Shown: positions 44,057-53,034 of the stretch, in pieces | Numbering within the stretch: the stretch's first letter is position 1 | Layout of the letters: every line of letters begins with the position of its first letter | Translations under genes and position numbers: made by a program | Notes under the pieces: model-generated | What the model saw: the letters and a program-made list of their open reading frames with translations, nothing else | Told to the model about the DNA's origin: nothing | The model's database searches: none | NCBI RefSeq assembly: GCF_003573545.1 | Contig: NZ_QWET01000022.1 | Span: 1-64,000, forward strand | Origin: Mariniphaga sediminis | GTDB taxonomy: Bacteria; Bacteroidota; Bacteroidia; Bacteroidales; Prolixibacteraceae | DNA length: 64,000 nt | Reading direction: 5' to 3'

Positions 44057-46441
44057 ATGAAAGAACCAGTTAGTGCAGAAGAAAGCGGAAATCAGGAAAT
44101 AATCAACCGAAGGAAACTTTTTGGGAAATTGGGGATTCTGGTTGGGGGAGGTTTGTTGTCCAACGAAATTTTGGGTGTTCCTTCCGAATTGCCAACGACA
44201 GAAGAATCTACTGTTTTTCAGTCTGTATCGTTGAAGAATGCCCGGGAATTGAAGGGGGCCGCCCCGGGTGACATTCTGTTGACTTATGGTTTTTATGAGT
44301 TGGGTGATGGCGGTGGAGCCTGCTATCGGATTGTGGAAAAAAACAGCGATATCGAAATAAATCACGGAGATGTGGTTTCCGTTGGCAAGGATCTGGCCGC
44401 TGTTCTTATGGCCCGCACAGCGATTAATTATAAGATGTTTGGAGCAGTGGGTGATTCGCATAATGATGACGGGGTACAAATAAATTTAGCGCATGAGTAT
44501 GCCAATAAATATCATTTGCCCGTTGAGAACATTCACGGAGAATTTTGGATTAAACAAACGCGAAGTATTGATATCAAAACTTCTGTACAATGGGGAACCA
44601 CTATCTTTCACATCAATGAAAAATACAATGATAAACGGCCGGTATTTCGGGTAACAAGTTATAATTCGCCTAAAGAGATAGAATTAAACTTTTTCCAAAA
44701 AAAGGAATTATTGCAGCAGCTTACTCCGGGAGCACAGGAAATTACGGTTTTAAAAGAGTATAATAACCATCTCATTGTCATCCAGGATCAGAGTGACCGA
44801 ATTGGCTTTCGGGCAGGCAGCCGATACAAAGGCAGATCCTGGGCTAAGGAAGAACTTTTCTATGTGGAGGAGGATGGAAGAATTCTTGGTGACATTGCCT
44901 GGAACTTTAAAGATTATACCGACCTGAAAGCCTATCCGGCAGAGAACAGCTACCTTACGCTGGAGGGAGGTTCTTTTTATCTTTCAGGAGATGTTCCTGA
45001 GAGTCAAAAGGTAATGTATATCCACAATGGTTTTGTCGTTTCGCGAAGCAGAACAATCATACAGAATCAGTGGGTCGGATTGGAGCCTGAAGCCAGAGAT
45101 ATTTCAATGAATCCCAGAAGCGGATTCTATACGCTGTCTAACGTTTTTGATGTAACCCTTGAAAACATCAGGCTTATTCCCTGGGAACAGAACAGGGAGG
45201 GGGAAGACAGAGATGTTCCTGCAGGTACGTATGGCATTGGTGGCAGCAGGTGGTTAAATACTACCTTTCGAAATATAACTGCGGAAGGCACCATGTTGCA
45301 TTGGGGAGTTTTTGGAACCAATATGAATAAAAATTTCAGGGTGGAAAACTGCCGGCTGAATCGCGTAGATGTGCATTTCCATTGCTGGAACCTGACGATT
45401 AAAGATTCCCTTATTGGCAACAGGGGGATTTCTGTAACCGGGGGAGGTGAAATGATTATTGAGAATACAACATGCGAAAACCGGTTTTTTATTAACCTCA
45501 GAAGAGACTTTGGTGCTAAATGGGATGGCAGTATTGTGATAAAAAATTGCCGGCTCAAGCCGAAAACAGATTCAGAAACTTTTATACTGTATTCTATGGC
45601 AACTGATTTTGATTACGGCTATCCGATTGGATTGGCCAGGTTTCTGTCAGTTGAAGATTTCGTTATCGATTATAAAGGAATACCTGAATGCAAAAAAGAA
45701 AGCTGGCTTGTTGGGCTGTCTGGCTTTTCTAAATCGAAAGAAGGGCAGCGATCATTTTTCCCAAGGGAACTGCGATTCCACAATGTTTTTACCGAGGGGC
45801 GTGAAAAGGGGGTTCGGTTAATGAAAGCAACTGATCCGCAGGGATACTTGTTGCCTCTTACCGGTTCTTACGATAACTTTTTCTTTCAACCAAATGCACA
45901 CATGTTTTTTGATAATATTCAGTTAGATGAAGACAGTGGGGGAGAAAATGATTACCATTTGCAACTGAATATGATCTCAGAAGAACCCTATGACAGCTTT
46001 TCCCTTTATCCTAAAATACATATTTCCAATTGTAATTCATTGTCCCTGAAGTTAGGAAAGGCGTGTTTTACACTTCTGGTTGAAAACAGCACAGTTCACC
46101 GAATCAGCTCGGCAACGGCGGATCCCATGCCCGGCGAAATAGCATTTACAAATTGTAAGTTCTTGCCGGTAATAGATGCTGACAGCAACAAGCCATACCA
46201 ATTGTCAACGGAATTGGGAACCAGTTTTATGCATTGTGTATTCCACCTGCCCCGTTCCGGTCAGCAAGATATTCATAAGCTTTTATCCCTGATTGACTTT
46301 ATCCGGATTAATAAATACGTTTTGTATAACCATATTCATTCCAGGTTGGGAAAGGATGTGCAGAATTTTCTTCAGCGCGAAAATATTTCGCTAAAAAGTA
46401 ATTTCATCCGGATGCTAAAAAGTCACCATGAACTCGAATAA
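44057..46441 (+). CDS. Tat-exported right-handed beta-helix protein (pectate-lyase-like fold)
   Basis: A 794-residue protein from the ATG at 44057. A twin-Arg signal (NRRKLFGKLGILVGGG) lies near the N-terminus. The region YKMFGAVGDSHNDDGVQINLA is the hallmark opening of Pectate_lyase_3 beta-helices, also found in phage tailspikes. The rest has regular short strands with Asn and Gly turns (VENCRLN, IENTTCEN, IKNCRLK). No known catalytic set is clear. It may bind or cut a polysaccharide at the surface. There is no PUL beside it. Confidence 0.8.
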   Translation: MKEPVSAEESGNQEIINRRKLFGKLGILVGGGLLSNEILGVPSELPTTEESTVFQSVSLKNARELKGAAPGDILLTYGFYELGDGGGACYRIVEKNSDIEINHGDVVSVGKDLAAVLMARTAINYKMFGAVGDSHNDDGVQINLAHEYANKYHLPVENIHGEFWIKQTRSIDIKTSVQWGTTIFHINEKYNDKRPVFRVTSYNSPKEIELNFFQKKELLQQLTPGAQEITVLKEYNNHLIVIQDQSDRIGFRAGSRYKGRSWAKEELFYVEEDGRILGDIAWNFKDYTDLKAYPAENSYLTLEGGSFYLSGDVPESQKVMYIHNGFVVSRSRTIIQNQWVGLEPEARDISMNPRSGFYTLSNVFDVTLENIRLIPWEQNREGEDRDVPAGTYGIGGSRWLNTTFRNITAEGTMLHWGVFGTNMNKNFRVENCRLNRVDVHFHCWNLTIKDSLIGNRGISVTGGGEMIIENTTCENRFFINLRRDFGAKWDGSIVIKNCRLKPKTDSETFILYSMATDFDYGYPIGLARFLSVEDFVIDYKGIPECKKESWLVGLSGFSKSKEGQRSFFPRELRFHNVFTEGREKGVRLMKATDPQGYLLPLTGSYDNFFFQPNAHMFFDNIQLDEDSGGENDYHLQLNMISEEPYDSFSLYPKIHISNCNSLSLKLGKACFTLLVENSTVHRISSATADPMPGEIAFTNCKFLPVIDADSNKPYQLSTELGTSFMHCVFHLPRSGQQDIHKLLSLIDFIRINKYVLYNHIHSRLGKDVQNFLQRENISLKSNFIRMLKSHHELE

Positions 46442-46486
46442 ATCTTTCAGGGGAAGAAAATTAAGGAGTTGCTTTTTGGGGTAATT

Positions 46487-47053
46487 CTAAAGGCCCTGTG
46501 TATTGATTTTTAGTAACTCCCTCACCTTCTTCAGTGCGCGGTAGAGCAGGGTGCGTACTGAGGCAACATCGATATCGAGCAGTAGGGCGATTTCATGGTT
46601 TTCAAGCCCTTCGGTATATTTTAGATAAATCAGTTCCTGTTGGTGTTCCGTTAAACTGCCAATAGCCTGTTTTATGGTACGTTCAGTTGCTTGTTGCTCT
46701 TCAGTAGAAATAATCAGCTGTTCGATCGTATTTTTGGGTAGATCGTCGGAGCCAGGCAGTTGGGCTAAAATCTGTTTTCTCCTTTTTTCTGAACGCAGTT
46801 CTTCGAAGAGTTTATTTCGCAGGGATTTGAAAAGGTATATTTGGATATTTGATGTAACAACAAGACTTTTACGTTTTTCAATGAGCTGAATAAATACCTC
46901 ATGGATGCAGTCTTTGACCAATGCCTCGTCGTTAATAATTTTTAACCCGTAAGAATAGAGATTGTCGGCATATTTGGCATAAATAAGGGTAAGCGCTGAG
47001 TCATCCCCGTTTTTGAGGTTATTCCATAAGATATTTTCAGCAGGTTTGTTCAT
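46487..47053 (-). CDS. ECF-type RNA polymerase sigma factor
   Basis: A 188-residue sigma-70 family protein with region 2 (YADNLYSYGLKIINDEALVKDCIHEVFI) and region 4 (LIYLKYTEGLENHEIALLLDIDVASVRTLLYRALKKVREL). Bacteroidota ECF factors usually have a FecR anti-sigma gene next to them; none is seen on either side here. It may be controlled in another way, or the partner may be elsewhere. Confidence 0.92.
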   Translation of the reverse strand: MNKPAENILWNNLKNGDDSALTLIYAKYADNLYSYGLKIINDEALVKDCIHEVFIQLIEKRKSLVVTSNIQIYLFKSLRNKLFEELRSEKRRKQILAQLPGSDDLPKNTIEQLIISTEEQQATERTIKQAIGSLTEHQQELIYLKYTEGLENHEIALLLDIDVASVRTLLYRALKKVRELLKINTQGL

Positions 47054-47585
47054 TTAATTTGAAATCCTCATAGGAAAAACACAAAGAAACGGAGCAATTT
47101 ACCGAATCACGACTATATATATAAGAGATATTTTTGAATTGTACTGAGCCTCTAAATTTGATTTTTTTAGAATAGTTTTTACTTTGTTTTTTGAGTTGAG
47201 TAAACCACTTTGAACCAATGTTTTTAACTTGGGGTGTTTTGGTTGTAGTAATGTGCAATCCGGTTCACAGAAGGGTAAAGTTTAGAATGTTTCAATAATA
47301 GTAAAGACGATTTTTTAAACAATGGAGTATCCATATATTTCAGGAATTTCTGGTCGGGCTATAAACGGACATTTTTAGCCAATCACCAATGTAAAATGGC
47401 TAAGACCTTCAAGAGAAACGAGTTGCCGAAACAATCACTTTAATTGCATATTTTGAGGTGGAAATAAAGCTGCGATTATGCTATATTATGCAGGCAGAAG
47501 TTTAATTTTGGGCTGCCATTGCAGGGGGTGGAGCAAATAATATGTACGGACGTCGCGATAAATTAAAAACGATAAATTTTAAAAA
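47054..47585. other. 532-bp gene-free region
   Basis: AT-rich DNA between the sigma factor and the SGNH hydrolase, with divergent promoters expected. A TAATTTTG -7-like box is at 47503-47510 on the plus strand but lacks a matching -33. No ORF is convincing. Confidence 0.5.
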
Positions 47586-48251
47586 ATGAAACAGAAATTC
47601 AATGACCAGATTTTATTATTGATTTTTTTCCTATTCATTACTTTTTCACTAAACGCACAAGATCCTAACCGGTACAACGATCAGGTTGCCGAACTGGTAC
47701 AAAAGGAATATAATTTTGATGCCGCAAAAAAGCGGGTAGTGTTTGCCGGAAGCTCCAGTGTGAGGATGTGGAAAGATGTACAGGATTACTATCCTGGTTT
47801 TAATGTGGTTAACAATGGTTTTGGTGGTTCACATTTCAGTGATTTATTGTACTTCTACGATAAACTGATTCTGAAACATGACCCCGACATTCTTTTTATT
47901 TACGAAGGCGACAATGACATTGCCGGAGATAAAAAGCCAGGCGAAGTTTTCAAGGATGCAAAAGAGTTATTCAGCAGGATTCAGCGGGACCTACCGGAAA
48001 CGAAGGTCATTTGTATTTCTGCTAAGCCCAGCATAGCACGTGAATCTTTTAAACAGAATTATGAAAAACTAAACCGGAAGCTGGAAAAATATTGCAAACG
48101 AAAAGATAATCTTGAATTTGCCGATGTTTGGAACGCCATGCTTGATGAAGACGGAGATGTTTTACAGGATGTTTTTATAAAAGACGGCCTACACATGAAC
48201 AAAAAGGGCTACGATATTTGGGGTGAAGTGCTTTCGGAGTTTATGAAATAA
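47586..48251 (+). CDS. SGNH/GDSL-family hydrolase, exported
   Basis: A 221-residue protein with a signal peptide (FFLFITFSLNAQ). The four SGNH blocks are present: VFAGSSSVRMW (catalytic Ser), NNGFGGSHFSD (Gly), YEGDNDIAG (Asn) and DGLHMNKKGYD (Asp/His). It is probably an esterase on an acetylated or acylated glycan or lipid. Next to no PUL. A hairpin follows at 48271. Confidence 0.9.
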   Translation: MKQKFNDQILLLIFFLFITFSLNAQDPNRYNDQVAELVQKEYNFDAAKKRVVFAGSSSVRMWKDVQDYYPGFNVVNNGFGGSHFSDLLYFYDKLILKHDPDILFIYEGDNDIAGDKKPGEVFKDAKELFSRIQRDLPETKVICISAKPSIARESFKQNYEKLNRKLEKYCKRKDNLEFADVWNAMLDEDGDVLQDVFIKDGLHMNKKGYDIWGEVLSEFMK

Positions 48252-48270
48252 TTCCCCGCATCTGAGTGAG

Positions 48271-48307
48271 CCATTCATAGGGTAACTTCAGGTTATGCTA
48301 TGAATGG
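48271..48307. terminator. Hairpin after the SGNH gene
   Basis: CCATTCATAG and CTATGAATGG pair perfectly with a 17-base loop that itself can form a short stem (GTAAC/GTTAT). It lies 20 bp after the stop codon and between convergent genes. No T run. Confidence 0.45.
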
Positions 48308-48348
48308 TTCCCCGGATTGGCATTCAAACCGGAACGATGGAGTAGCAG

Positions 48349-48936
48349 CTAAGTCATCAACCTTCTGGTTTTATACTCTAGTTTCAGATTTTCGTACGCC
48401 TCTTCAGAAATTAACCCTCTGTTTTTTAACCAGTATAAATTGTTCATTTGTATTTCTTCGGGTAGGTCAGGATCTATTTTCCCATATTTCTCAAGCAAAA
48501 CAGAGCGTGTCCTGTGTATAATCTCTTCAACAAAATTTTCCATTTCTTCTTTTGAAGGACTGTTTAAGAAAAACATAACTTGTGACGATCCTCCAACAAG
48601 GTGTAATTCATTTCTTAACGGCGACAGGAATGCTAACAAACCAATTCCACCGCCAACTATAATTCCTAAAACAAGACCAACAATATTGCTGCTTTCACTG
48701 CGATTTTCTTCTAATAGGAAACCATATATAGCAATGAGCATTATCGCGAAAAAAACAATGCCGATAATTCTGGGGCCCAGCCGGGAGTGTGTTTTATAAA
48801 ACTTTTCGTCTCCAAGAAATTCAATGTCAATGGTATATTCATTTTTCTCGCCCATTGACTTTGTTTTAACATGAAGGATATTGTCCTGCAGTTCAAACTC
48901 CCTGTAACGGGCTCCTTGTTTTTGTTTTAGTTTCAT
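48349..48936 (-). CDS. Hypothetical membrane protein
   Basis: A 195-residue protein with two membrane segments (about residues 58-76 and 85-104, the second Gly-rich: IVGLVLGIIVGGGIGLLAFLSPL) between a charged N-terminal part and a C-terminal charged tail (EEIQMNNLYWLKNRGLISEEAYENLKLEYK), which looks like a short C-terminal SHOCT-like helix pair. Function unknown. Confidence 0.75.
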   Translation of the reverse strand: MKLKQKQGARYREFELQDNILHVKTKSMGEKNEYTIDIEFLGDEKFYKTHSRLGPRIIGIVFFAIMLIAIYGFLLEENRSESSNIVGLVLGIIVGGGIGLLAFLSPLRNELHLVGGSSQVMFFLNSPSKEEMENFVEEIIHRTRSVLLEKYGKIDPDLPEEIQMNNLYWLKNRGLISEEAYENLKLEYKTRRLMT

Positions 48937-49008
48937 CCGTTTTAAAATCGATGTTCATTTTATGGTTTCAAATGTAGTTCTTTTCTCCATTTTAACAGGT
49001 AGAATGCA

Positions 49009-49035
49009 TGGGTGATGCGGTTTTTAACCGCGTCA
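49009..49035. repeat. Left 27-bp inverted repeat flanking DUF2971 gene
   Basis: This 27-mer matches the reverse complement of 50173-50199 with one mismatch. Its core GCGGTTTTTAACCGC is itself a small hairpin, but the outer bases also match, so it is a true inverted pair. Confidence 0.8.
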
Positions 49036-49162
49036 GATTCGGTTAATTCCGATTCTCCAATTTAATATTTTGATAGTTTATACTCAAAGTTCATACAACG
49101 TGGTTATTAGTTCAGAAATAAAAACACTGTCCGAATAGAACTTTTGTATCTTTAAAATAAAA

Positions 49163-50143
49163 ATGGATGAACAATCAATTTACATTTCAAACAAAGAAAG
49201 ATCAAATCAAAGAATTCATAAAAGTGTTATTTCTAATGATAATATTATCAATAAGATTGAATATTCAGAACAAACACAATGTCCGCAAACTTTATTAAAG
49301 TTTTATTCTTTAAGTGATTATAATATTGACGCACTAATCAATAATTATCTTTTTGCCGCAAATCCTTTGGATTTTAATGATCCATTTGACTGTCCAGTTC
49401 AAGTTTGGGATAAGAAAATATTTTCACAACAAACAATGTTTGAAATATTTAATCCATTATTCAAAGAATTATGGAAAACAGACGATAATGAAAATAAAGA
49501 ACAGTTTTTTAGTATCTTTTTTGGATTTATTGGAATAATTTGTCTTAACAAACCAAAGTTTGAAAATCAGGATTTAATGTGGGGCTATTATTCCAGTCAG
49601 AAAGGATTTACAGTTTCTTTTAATAGTAATGAACTTATAAAATCTTGGAACTTGCCTTTTGCAATTGAATATTTGGATAAAAGTCAATTAGATAAATTTA
49701 GTATTGAGTCTATGAATGAAAAAGATTTAAATATTGAATTGTTTTCCAGAATACTCAGATGGACAACACAGAAAGATGAAAAGTGGAAAAAGGAAAATGA
49801 ATGGAGATTTATTTTTATGGATTGTCCTATTGATCCGTTAACTTTTTTGCCCAAAATTGAAGAAAGGAAGAAGTTTTATAATATGGAAGCAATAAAGGAG
49901 ATTTATCTAGGGTTTAAATTTTTTGAAAAACAATTTTCAGTATTTCAGAATCTAAATCAATTTGTTTACATAACTACAGAAAAAAATAGACTTCAAAATA
50001 AATTACTTACATTTCTATCTTTTCCTCAAAAGATAAAGGTCAAGCATATGTGTATGAAAAATGATGAAATTCAACTTTTCCCTAGGGAATGTAGAATATG
50101 GAAACGTGATGATGAAAGATTTAAAATTGAATATCTTGAATAA
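49163..50143 (+). CDS. DUF2971 protein, likely acquired
   Basis: A 326-residue soluble protein. The DUF2971 opening is recognisable: LLKFYSLSDYNIDALINNYLFAANPLDFNDPFDC, with a central YYSSQKGFTVSFN and WKKENEWRFIF. The DNA is far more AT-rich than the neighbours and the gene sits between 27-bp inverted repeats, so it probably entered as a unit. DUF2971 genes are common cargo in defence and mobile regions; their function is unknown. Confidence 0.8.
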   Translation: MDEQSIYISNKERSNQRIHKSVISNDNIINKIEYSEQTQCPQTLLKFYSLSDYNIDALINNYLFAANPLDFNDPFDCPVQVWDKKIFSQQTMFEIFNPLFKELWKTDDNENKEQFFSIFFGFIGIICLNKPKFENQDLMWGYYSSQKGFTVSFNSNELIKSWNLPFAIEYLDKSQLDKFSIESMNEKDLNIELFSRILRWTTQKDEKWKKENEWRFIFMDCPIDPLTFLPKIEERKKFYNMEAIKEIYLGFKFFEKQFSVFQNLNQFVYITTEKNRLQNKLLTFLSFPQKIKVKHMCMKNDEIQLFPRECRIWKRDDERFKIEYLE

Positions 50144-50172
50144 GATAATAAAACCGGCTTCTCTGAAAACTT

Positions 50173-50199
50173 TGACGCGGTTAAAAACCGCATCTCCCA
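50173..50199. repeat. Right 27-bp inverted repeat flanking DUF2971 gene
   Basis: Partner of 49009-49035 (26 of 27 positions in inverted orientation). The pair encloses about 1.1 kb containing only the DUF2971 gene. Confidence 0.8.
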
Positions 50200-50204
50200 A
50201 TTAA

Positions 50205-50232
50205 AAAGCCGGCTCTTTTCAGAACCGGCTTT
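50205..50232 (-). terminator. Terminator of the methylmalonyl-CoA mutase operon
   Basis: AAAGCCGG (minus strand 50232-50225) pairs with CCGGCTTT (50212-50205), followed on the minus strand by TTAA. It lies about 70 bp after the end of the large-subunit gene. Confidence 0.7.
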
Positions 50233-50300
50233 CCATCTCATATCTTTGTATTCAATACTTTGTACTAATCTCTCACTACTCTTTACTGAATACTAAAAAT

Positions 50301-52457
50301 CTACTCCTCTTTATACGCTTCAATCAAAATCTCCAGAATTTTCTTTCCTGCTGCGGCCACGCTGGATCCGGGTCCAAAAATAGCCACGGCTCCGGAATCG
50401 TAAAGGAACTTGTAATCCTGTGAGGGAATAACGCCTCCTACAATGACCATAATGTCGTCGCGCCCCAGCTTTTTCAGTTCTTCGATAACGGCCGGCACCA
50501 GTGTTTTGTGTCCGGCAGCCAGAGAGGAAACACCCAATACATGCACGTCGTTTTCAACGGCTTGTTTGGCGGCCTCTTCCGGAGTCTGGAACAGCGGGCC
50601 CACGTCTACATCAAAGCCGAGGTCGGCATAACCTGTTGCTACCACTTTGGCGCCACGGTCGTGACCATCCTGGCCCATTTTGGCTACCATAATGCGCGGC
50701 TGGCGACCTTGCATTTCAGCAAATTTTTGCGCCAGTTCCTGTGCTTCCTGGAATTCCGATTTGTTTTTTGCTTCTGATTTATACACGCCTTCAATTGTTC
50801 TGATTACTGCTTTGTATCTTCCGGCCACTTTCTCACAGGCATCGGATATCTCGCCCAGGGATGCGCGTTTTTTTGCTGCATCAATGGCTAGCTCCAGTAA
50901 ATTCCCCTTGCCCGTTTCAGCCGTTTTGGTAATGGCTGCCAGTGCAGCCTGCACTTCTTCTTCGTTTCGTTCAGCCCGCAGTTTTTTCAGTCGTTCAACC
51001 TGCGACTGCCTTACTGCAGTGTTGTCGATGTCGAGAATATCAATTGGGTCTTCTTTTTCAAGTCGGTACTTGTTGATTCCTACAATGGTTTGCGTTCCGC
51101 TGTCGATTTTTCCCTGTGCACGCGCTGCGGCTTCTTCAATACGCATTTTCGGAACTCCGGTTTCAATGGCCTTGGCCATACCACCCAGTTTTTCTACTTC
51201 CTGGATAAGTTCCCAACCTTTATGCGCCAGTTCGTTAGTCAGCGATTCTACATAATACGAACCGGCCCAGGGGTCAAGCGAACGACAGATTTCAGTTTCC
51301 ATCTGAAGGTGAAGCTGCGTGTTACGGGCAATTCGTGCCGAAAAATCTGTAGGCAGGGCAATCGCCTCGTCCAGTGCGTTGGTGTGCAAACTTTGGGTGT
51401 GGCCCAGCGCGGCAGCCATTGCTTCAATGGCGGTACGTCCTACGTTGTTAAACGGGTCCTGTTCGGTAAGTGACCAGCCCGAGGTTTGCGAGTGTGTACG
51501 CAATGCCATCGATTTTGGATTTTTCGGATGAAATTCTTTTACGATTTTCGCCCAAAGCATCCTGGCAGCGCGCATTTTGGCAATTTCCATAAAATGGTTC
51601 ATCCCGATAGCCCAGAAGAACGAAAGCCGCGGTGCAAACGCATCGATGTTAAGCCCGGCTTTGATTCCGGTACGCAGGTAATCCAATCCGTCAGCCAGCG
51701 TATAAGCCATCTCGATATCCGCTGTGGCACCGGCTTCCTGCATGTGGTATCCCGAAATGGAAATGGAGTTGAACTTCGGCATGTATTTCGAGGTGAACTC
51801 GAAAATATCAGCAATGATTTTCATGGAAAACTCCGGCGGATAAATGTACGTGTTCCGCACCATAAATTCTTTCAGAATATCGTTTTGAATGGTTCCTGAA
51901 AGCTGCTCCAGTGTTGCACCCTGTTCGAGGCCTGTAACAATGTAGAAGGCCATAACAGGAAGTACGGCGCCGTTCATGGTCATGGAAACCGACATTTTGT
52001 CGAGCGGAATTTCGTCGAACAAAATTTTCATGTCAAGAATGGAGTCGATGGCCACACCGGCTTTTCCCACATCTCCCACAACGCGCGGGTGGTCAGAGTC
52101 GTAACCGCGGTGGGTAGCCAGGTCAAACGCTACCGACAATCCTTTCTGTCCGGCAGCCAGGTTGCGGCGGTAAAAGGCGTTTGATTCCTCAGCCGTTGAG
52201 AAACCTGCATATTGCCGGATGGTCCATGGGCGCATGGCGTACATGGCAGAGTAAGGTCCCCGTAAAAACGGAGGCAATCCGGCAGCATAAGCCAAATGCT
52301 CCATGCCTTCCAGATCTTCTTTGGTGTAAACCGGTTTTACCGGAATCTGTTCCGGAGTCAGCCAGTTTTTTTCAATGTTGTTTTTGGCAACCCACTCCGC
52401 AGTATCTTTTTGCGGAAAGGCTGTTTTGATGTTTATATTTTTGAAATCAGGTTTCAT
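50301..52457 (-). CDS. mutB: Methylmalonyl-CoA mutase large subunit
   Basis: About 718 residues from the ATG at 52457 ([10 protein letters not shown]...); the longer frame to 52493 is less likely. It has the mutase TIM barrel ([27 protein letters not shown] and [13 protein letters not shown]) and a C-terminal B12 domain with [11 protein letters not shown] (the DxHxxG base-off His) and [12 protein letters not shown]. It interconverts (R)-methylmalonyl-CoA and succinyl-CoA for propionate formation or use. The partner small-subunit gene lies upstream but is separated by an inserted gene. Confidence 0.95.
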   Translation of the reverse strand: MKPDFKNINIKTAFPQKDTAEWVAKNNIEKNWLTPEQIPVKPVYTKEDLEGMEHLAYAAGLPPFLRGPYSAMYAMRPWTIRQYAGFSTAEESNAFYRRNLAAGQKGLSVAFDLATHRGYDSDHPRVVGDVGKAGVAIDSILDMKILFDEIPLDKMSVSMTMNGAVLPVMAFYIVTGLEQGATLEQLSGTIQNDILKEFMVRNTYIYPPEFSMKIIADIFEFTSKYMPKFNSISISGYHMQEAGATADIEMAYTLADGLDYLRTGIKAGLNIDAFAPRLSFFWAIGMNHFMEIAKMRAARMLWAKIVKEFHPKNPKSMALRTHSQTSGWSLTEQDPFNNVGRTAIEAMAAALGHTQSLHTNALDEAIALPTDFSARIARNTQLHLQMETEICRSLDPWAGSYYVESLTNELAHKGWELIQEVEKLGGMAKAIETGVPKMRIEEAAARAQGKIDSGTQTIVGINKYRLEKEDPIDILDIDNTAVRQSQVERLKKLRAERNEEEVQAALAAITKTAETGKGNLLELAIDAAKKRASLGEISDACEKVAGRYKAVIRTIEGVYKSEAKNKSEFQEAQELAQKFAEMQGRQPRIMVAKMGQDGHDRGAKVVATGYADLGFDVDVGPLFQTPEEAAKQAVENDVHVLGVSSLAAGHKTLVPAVIEELKKLGRDDIMVIVGGVIPSQDYKFLYDSGAVAIFGPGSSVAAAGKKILEILIEAYKEE

Positions 52458-52470
52458 TTTTTTTGTTTTT

Positions 52471-52495
52471 AACACGAAGACACCAGGACACAAAG
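52471..52495. repeat. GxxExxY flanking repeat, left unit
   Basis: AACACGAAGACACCAGGACACAAAG here matches 20 of 25 bases at 52905-52929 in the same orientation. A related inverted unit is at 53011-53034. The three units bracket the inserted GxxExxY gene. Confidence 0.65.
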
Positions 52496-52496
52496 T

Positions 52497-52889
52497 TTAA
52501 AAATAACCGTTAATTTTGCGTTTAATGCCTTGTTTGATTAATGGAACATTAAAATTAATAAGATATCCTAATTTGATGTTTGCCAGTTTCATATAAGTAA
52601 GTAACTGAACTTCATGAACCGGTAGCAAACATTCAACTGCTTTTAATTCAATTATGATGGATTTTTCAACAAGTAAATCAATATAAAAGTCTTTAAGAAC
52701 AGGTTTCCCTTTGTAGAATACAGGGATTTGCACTTGCCTTTCAACCAGCATATTGCGACTTGTTAGTTCTTCGTAAAGACAAATTTCATAAACCGATTCC
52801 AGCAAACCAGGACCGAGTTCAGTATGCACTTCAAATGCTGAATGAACAATTTGTTTCCCGATTCTTTCTATTTCGACTTTTGAAATCAT
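52497..52889 (-). CDS. GxxExxY-family protein (PD-(D/E)XK fold), inserted in the mutase operon
   Basis: A 130-residue protein with the name motif in ELGPGLLESVYEICL, and the nuclease-like core FYIDLLVEKSIIIELKAV (Asp, Glu, Lys in the restriction-endonuclease order) and LLTYMKLANIKLGYLINFN. Function unknown; the family is widespread and often sits in odd places between repeats. Here it lies between the two subunit genes of one enzyme, in the same direction. Confidence 0.9.
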   Translation of the reverse strand: MISKVEIERIGKQIVHSAFEVHTELGPGLLESVYEICLYEELTSRNMLVERQVQIPVFYKGKPVLKDFYIDLLVEKSIIIELKAVECLLPVHEVQLLTYMKLANIKLGYLINFNVPLIKQGIKRKINGYF

Positions 52890-52904
52890 CTTTGTTTAAT
52901 TTTT

Positions 52905-52930
52905 AATACGAAGATACTAAGGCACAAAGG
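52905..52930. repeat. GxxExxY flanking repeat, right unit
   Basis: AATACGAAGATACTAAGGCACAAAG-type unit lying just upstream of the GxxExxY start, related to 52471-52495. Confidence 0.65.
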
Positions 52931-53010
52931 TTGGTTAAATGAATATCAGTTTCAACAGTAAATAAGGTGTTTTTTTGTTTGGATTTTCATTTCCAACTTA
53001 AAATTAATTT

Positions 53011-53034
53011 TCGTGCCTTTGTGCCTTTGTGTTT
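53011..53034. repeat. Inverted CTTTGTG unit at the small-subunit end
   Basis: TCGTGCCTTTGTGCCTTTGTGTTT is the opposite-strand counterpart of the CACAAAGG units around the GxxExxY gene and ends at the small-subunit stop codon. It could pair with 52905-52930. Confidence 0.55.

Noticed and set aside
47037-47258. 73-residue reverse ORF upstream of the sigma factor
   Set aside because: AT-rich, no family likeness, overlaps the sigma gene start in another frame.
50680-51255. 191-residue plus-strand ORF opposite the mutase gene
   Set aside because: It is a long shadow frame within a strongly conserved enzyme gene and has low-complexity Ser/Ala content.
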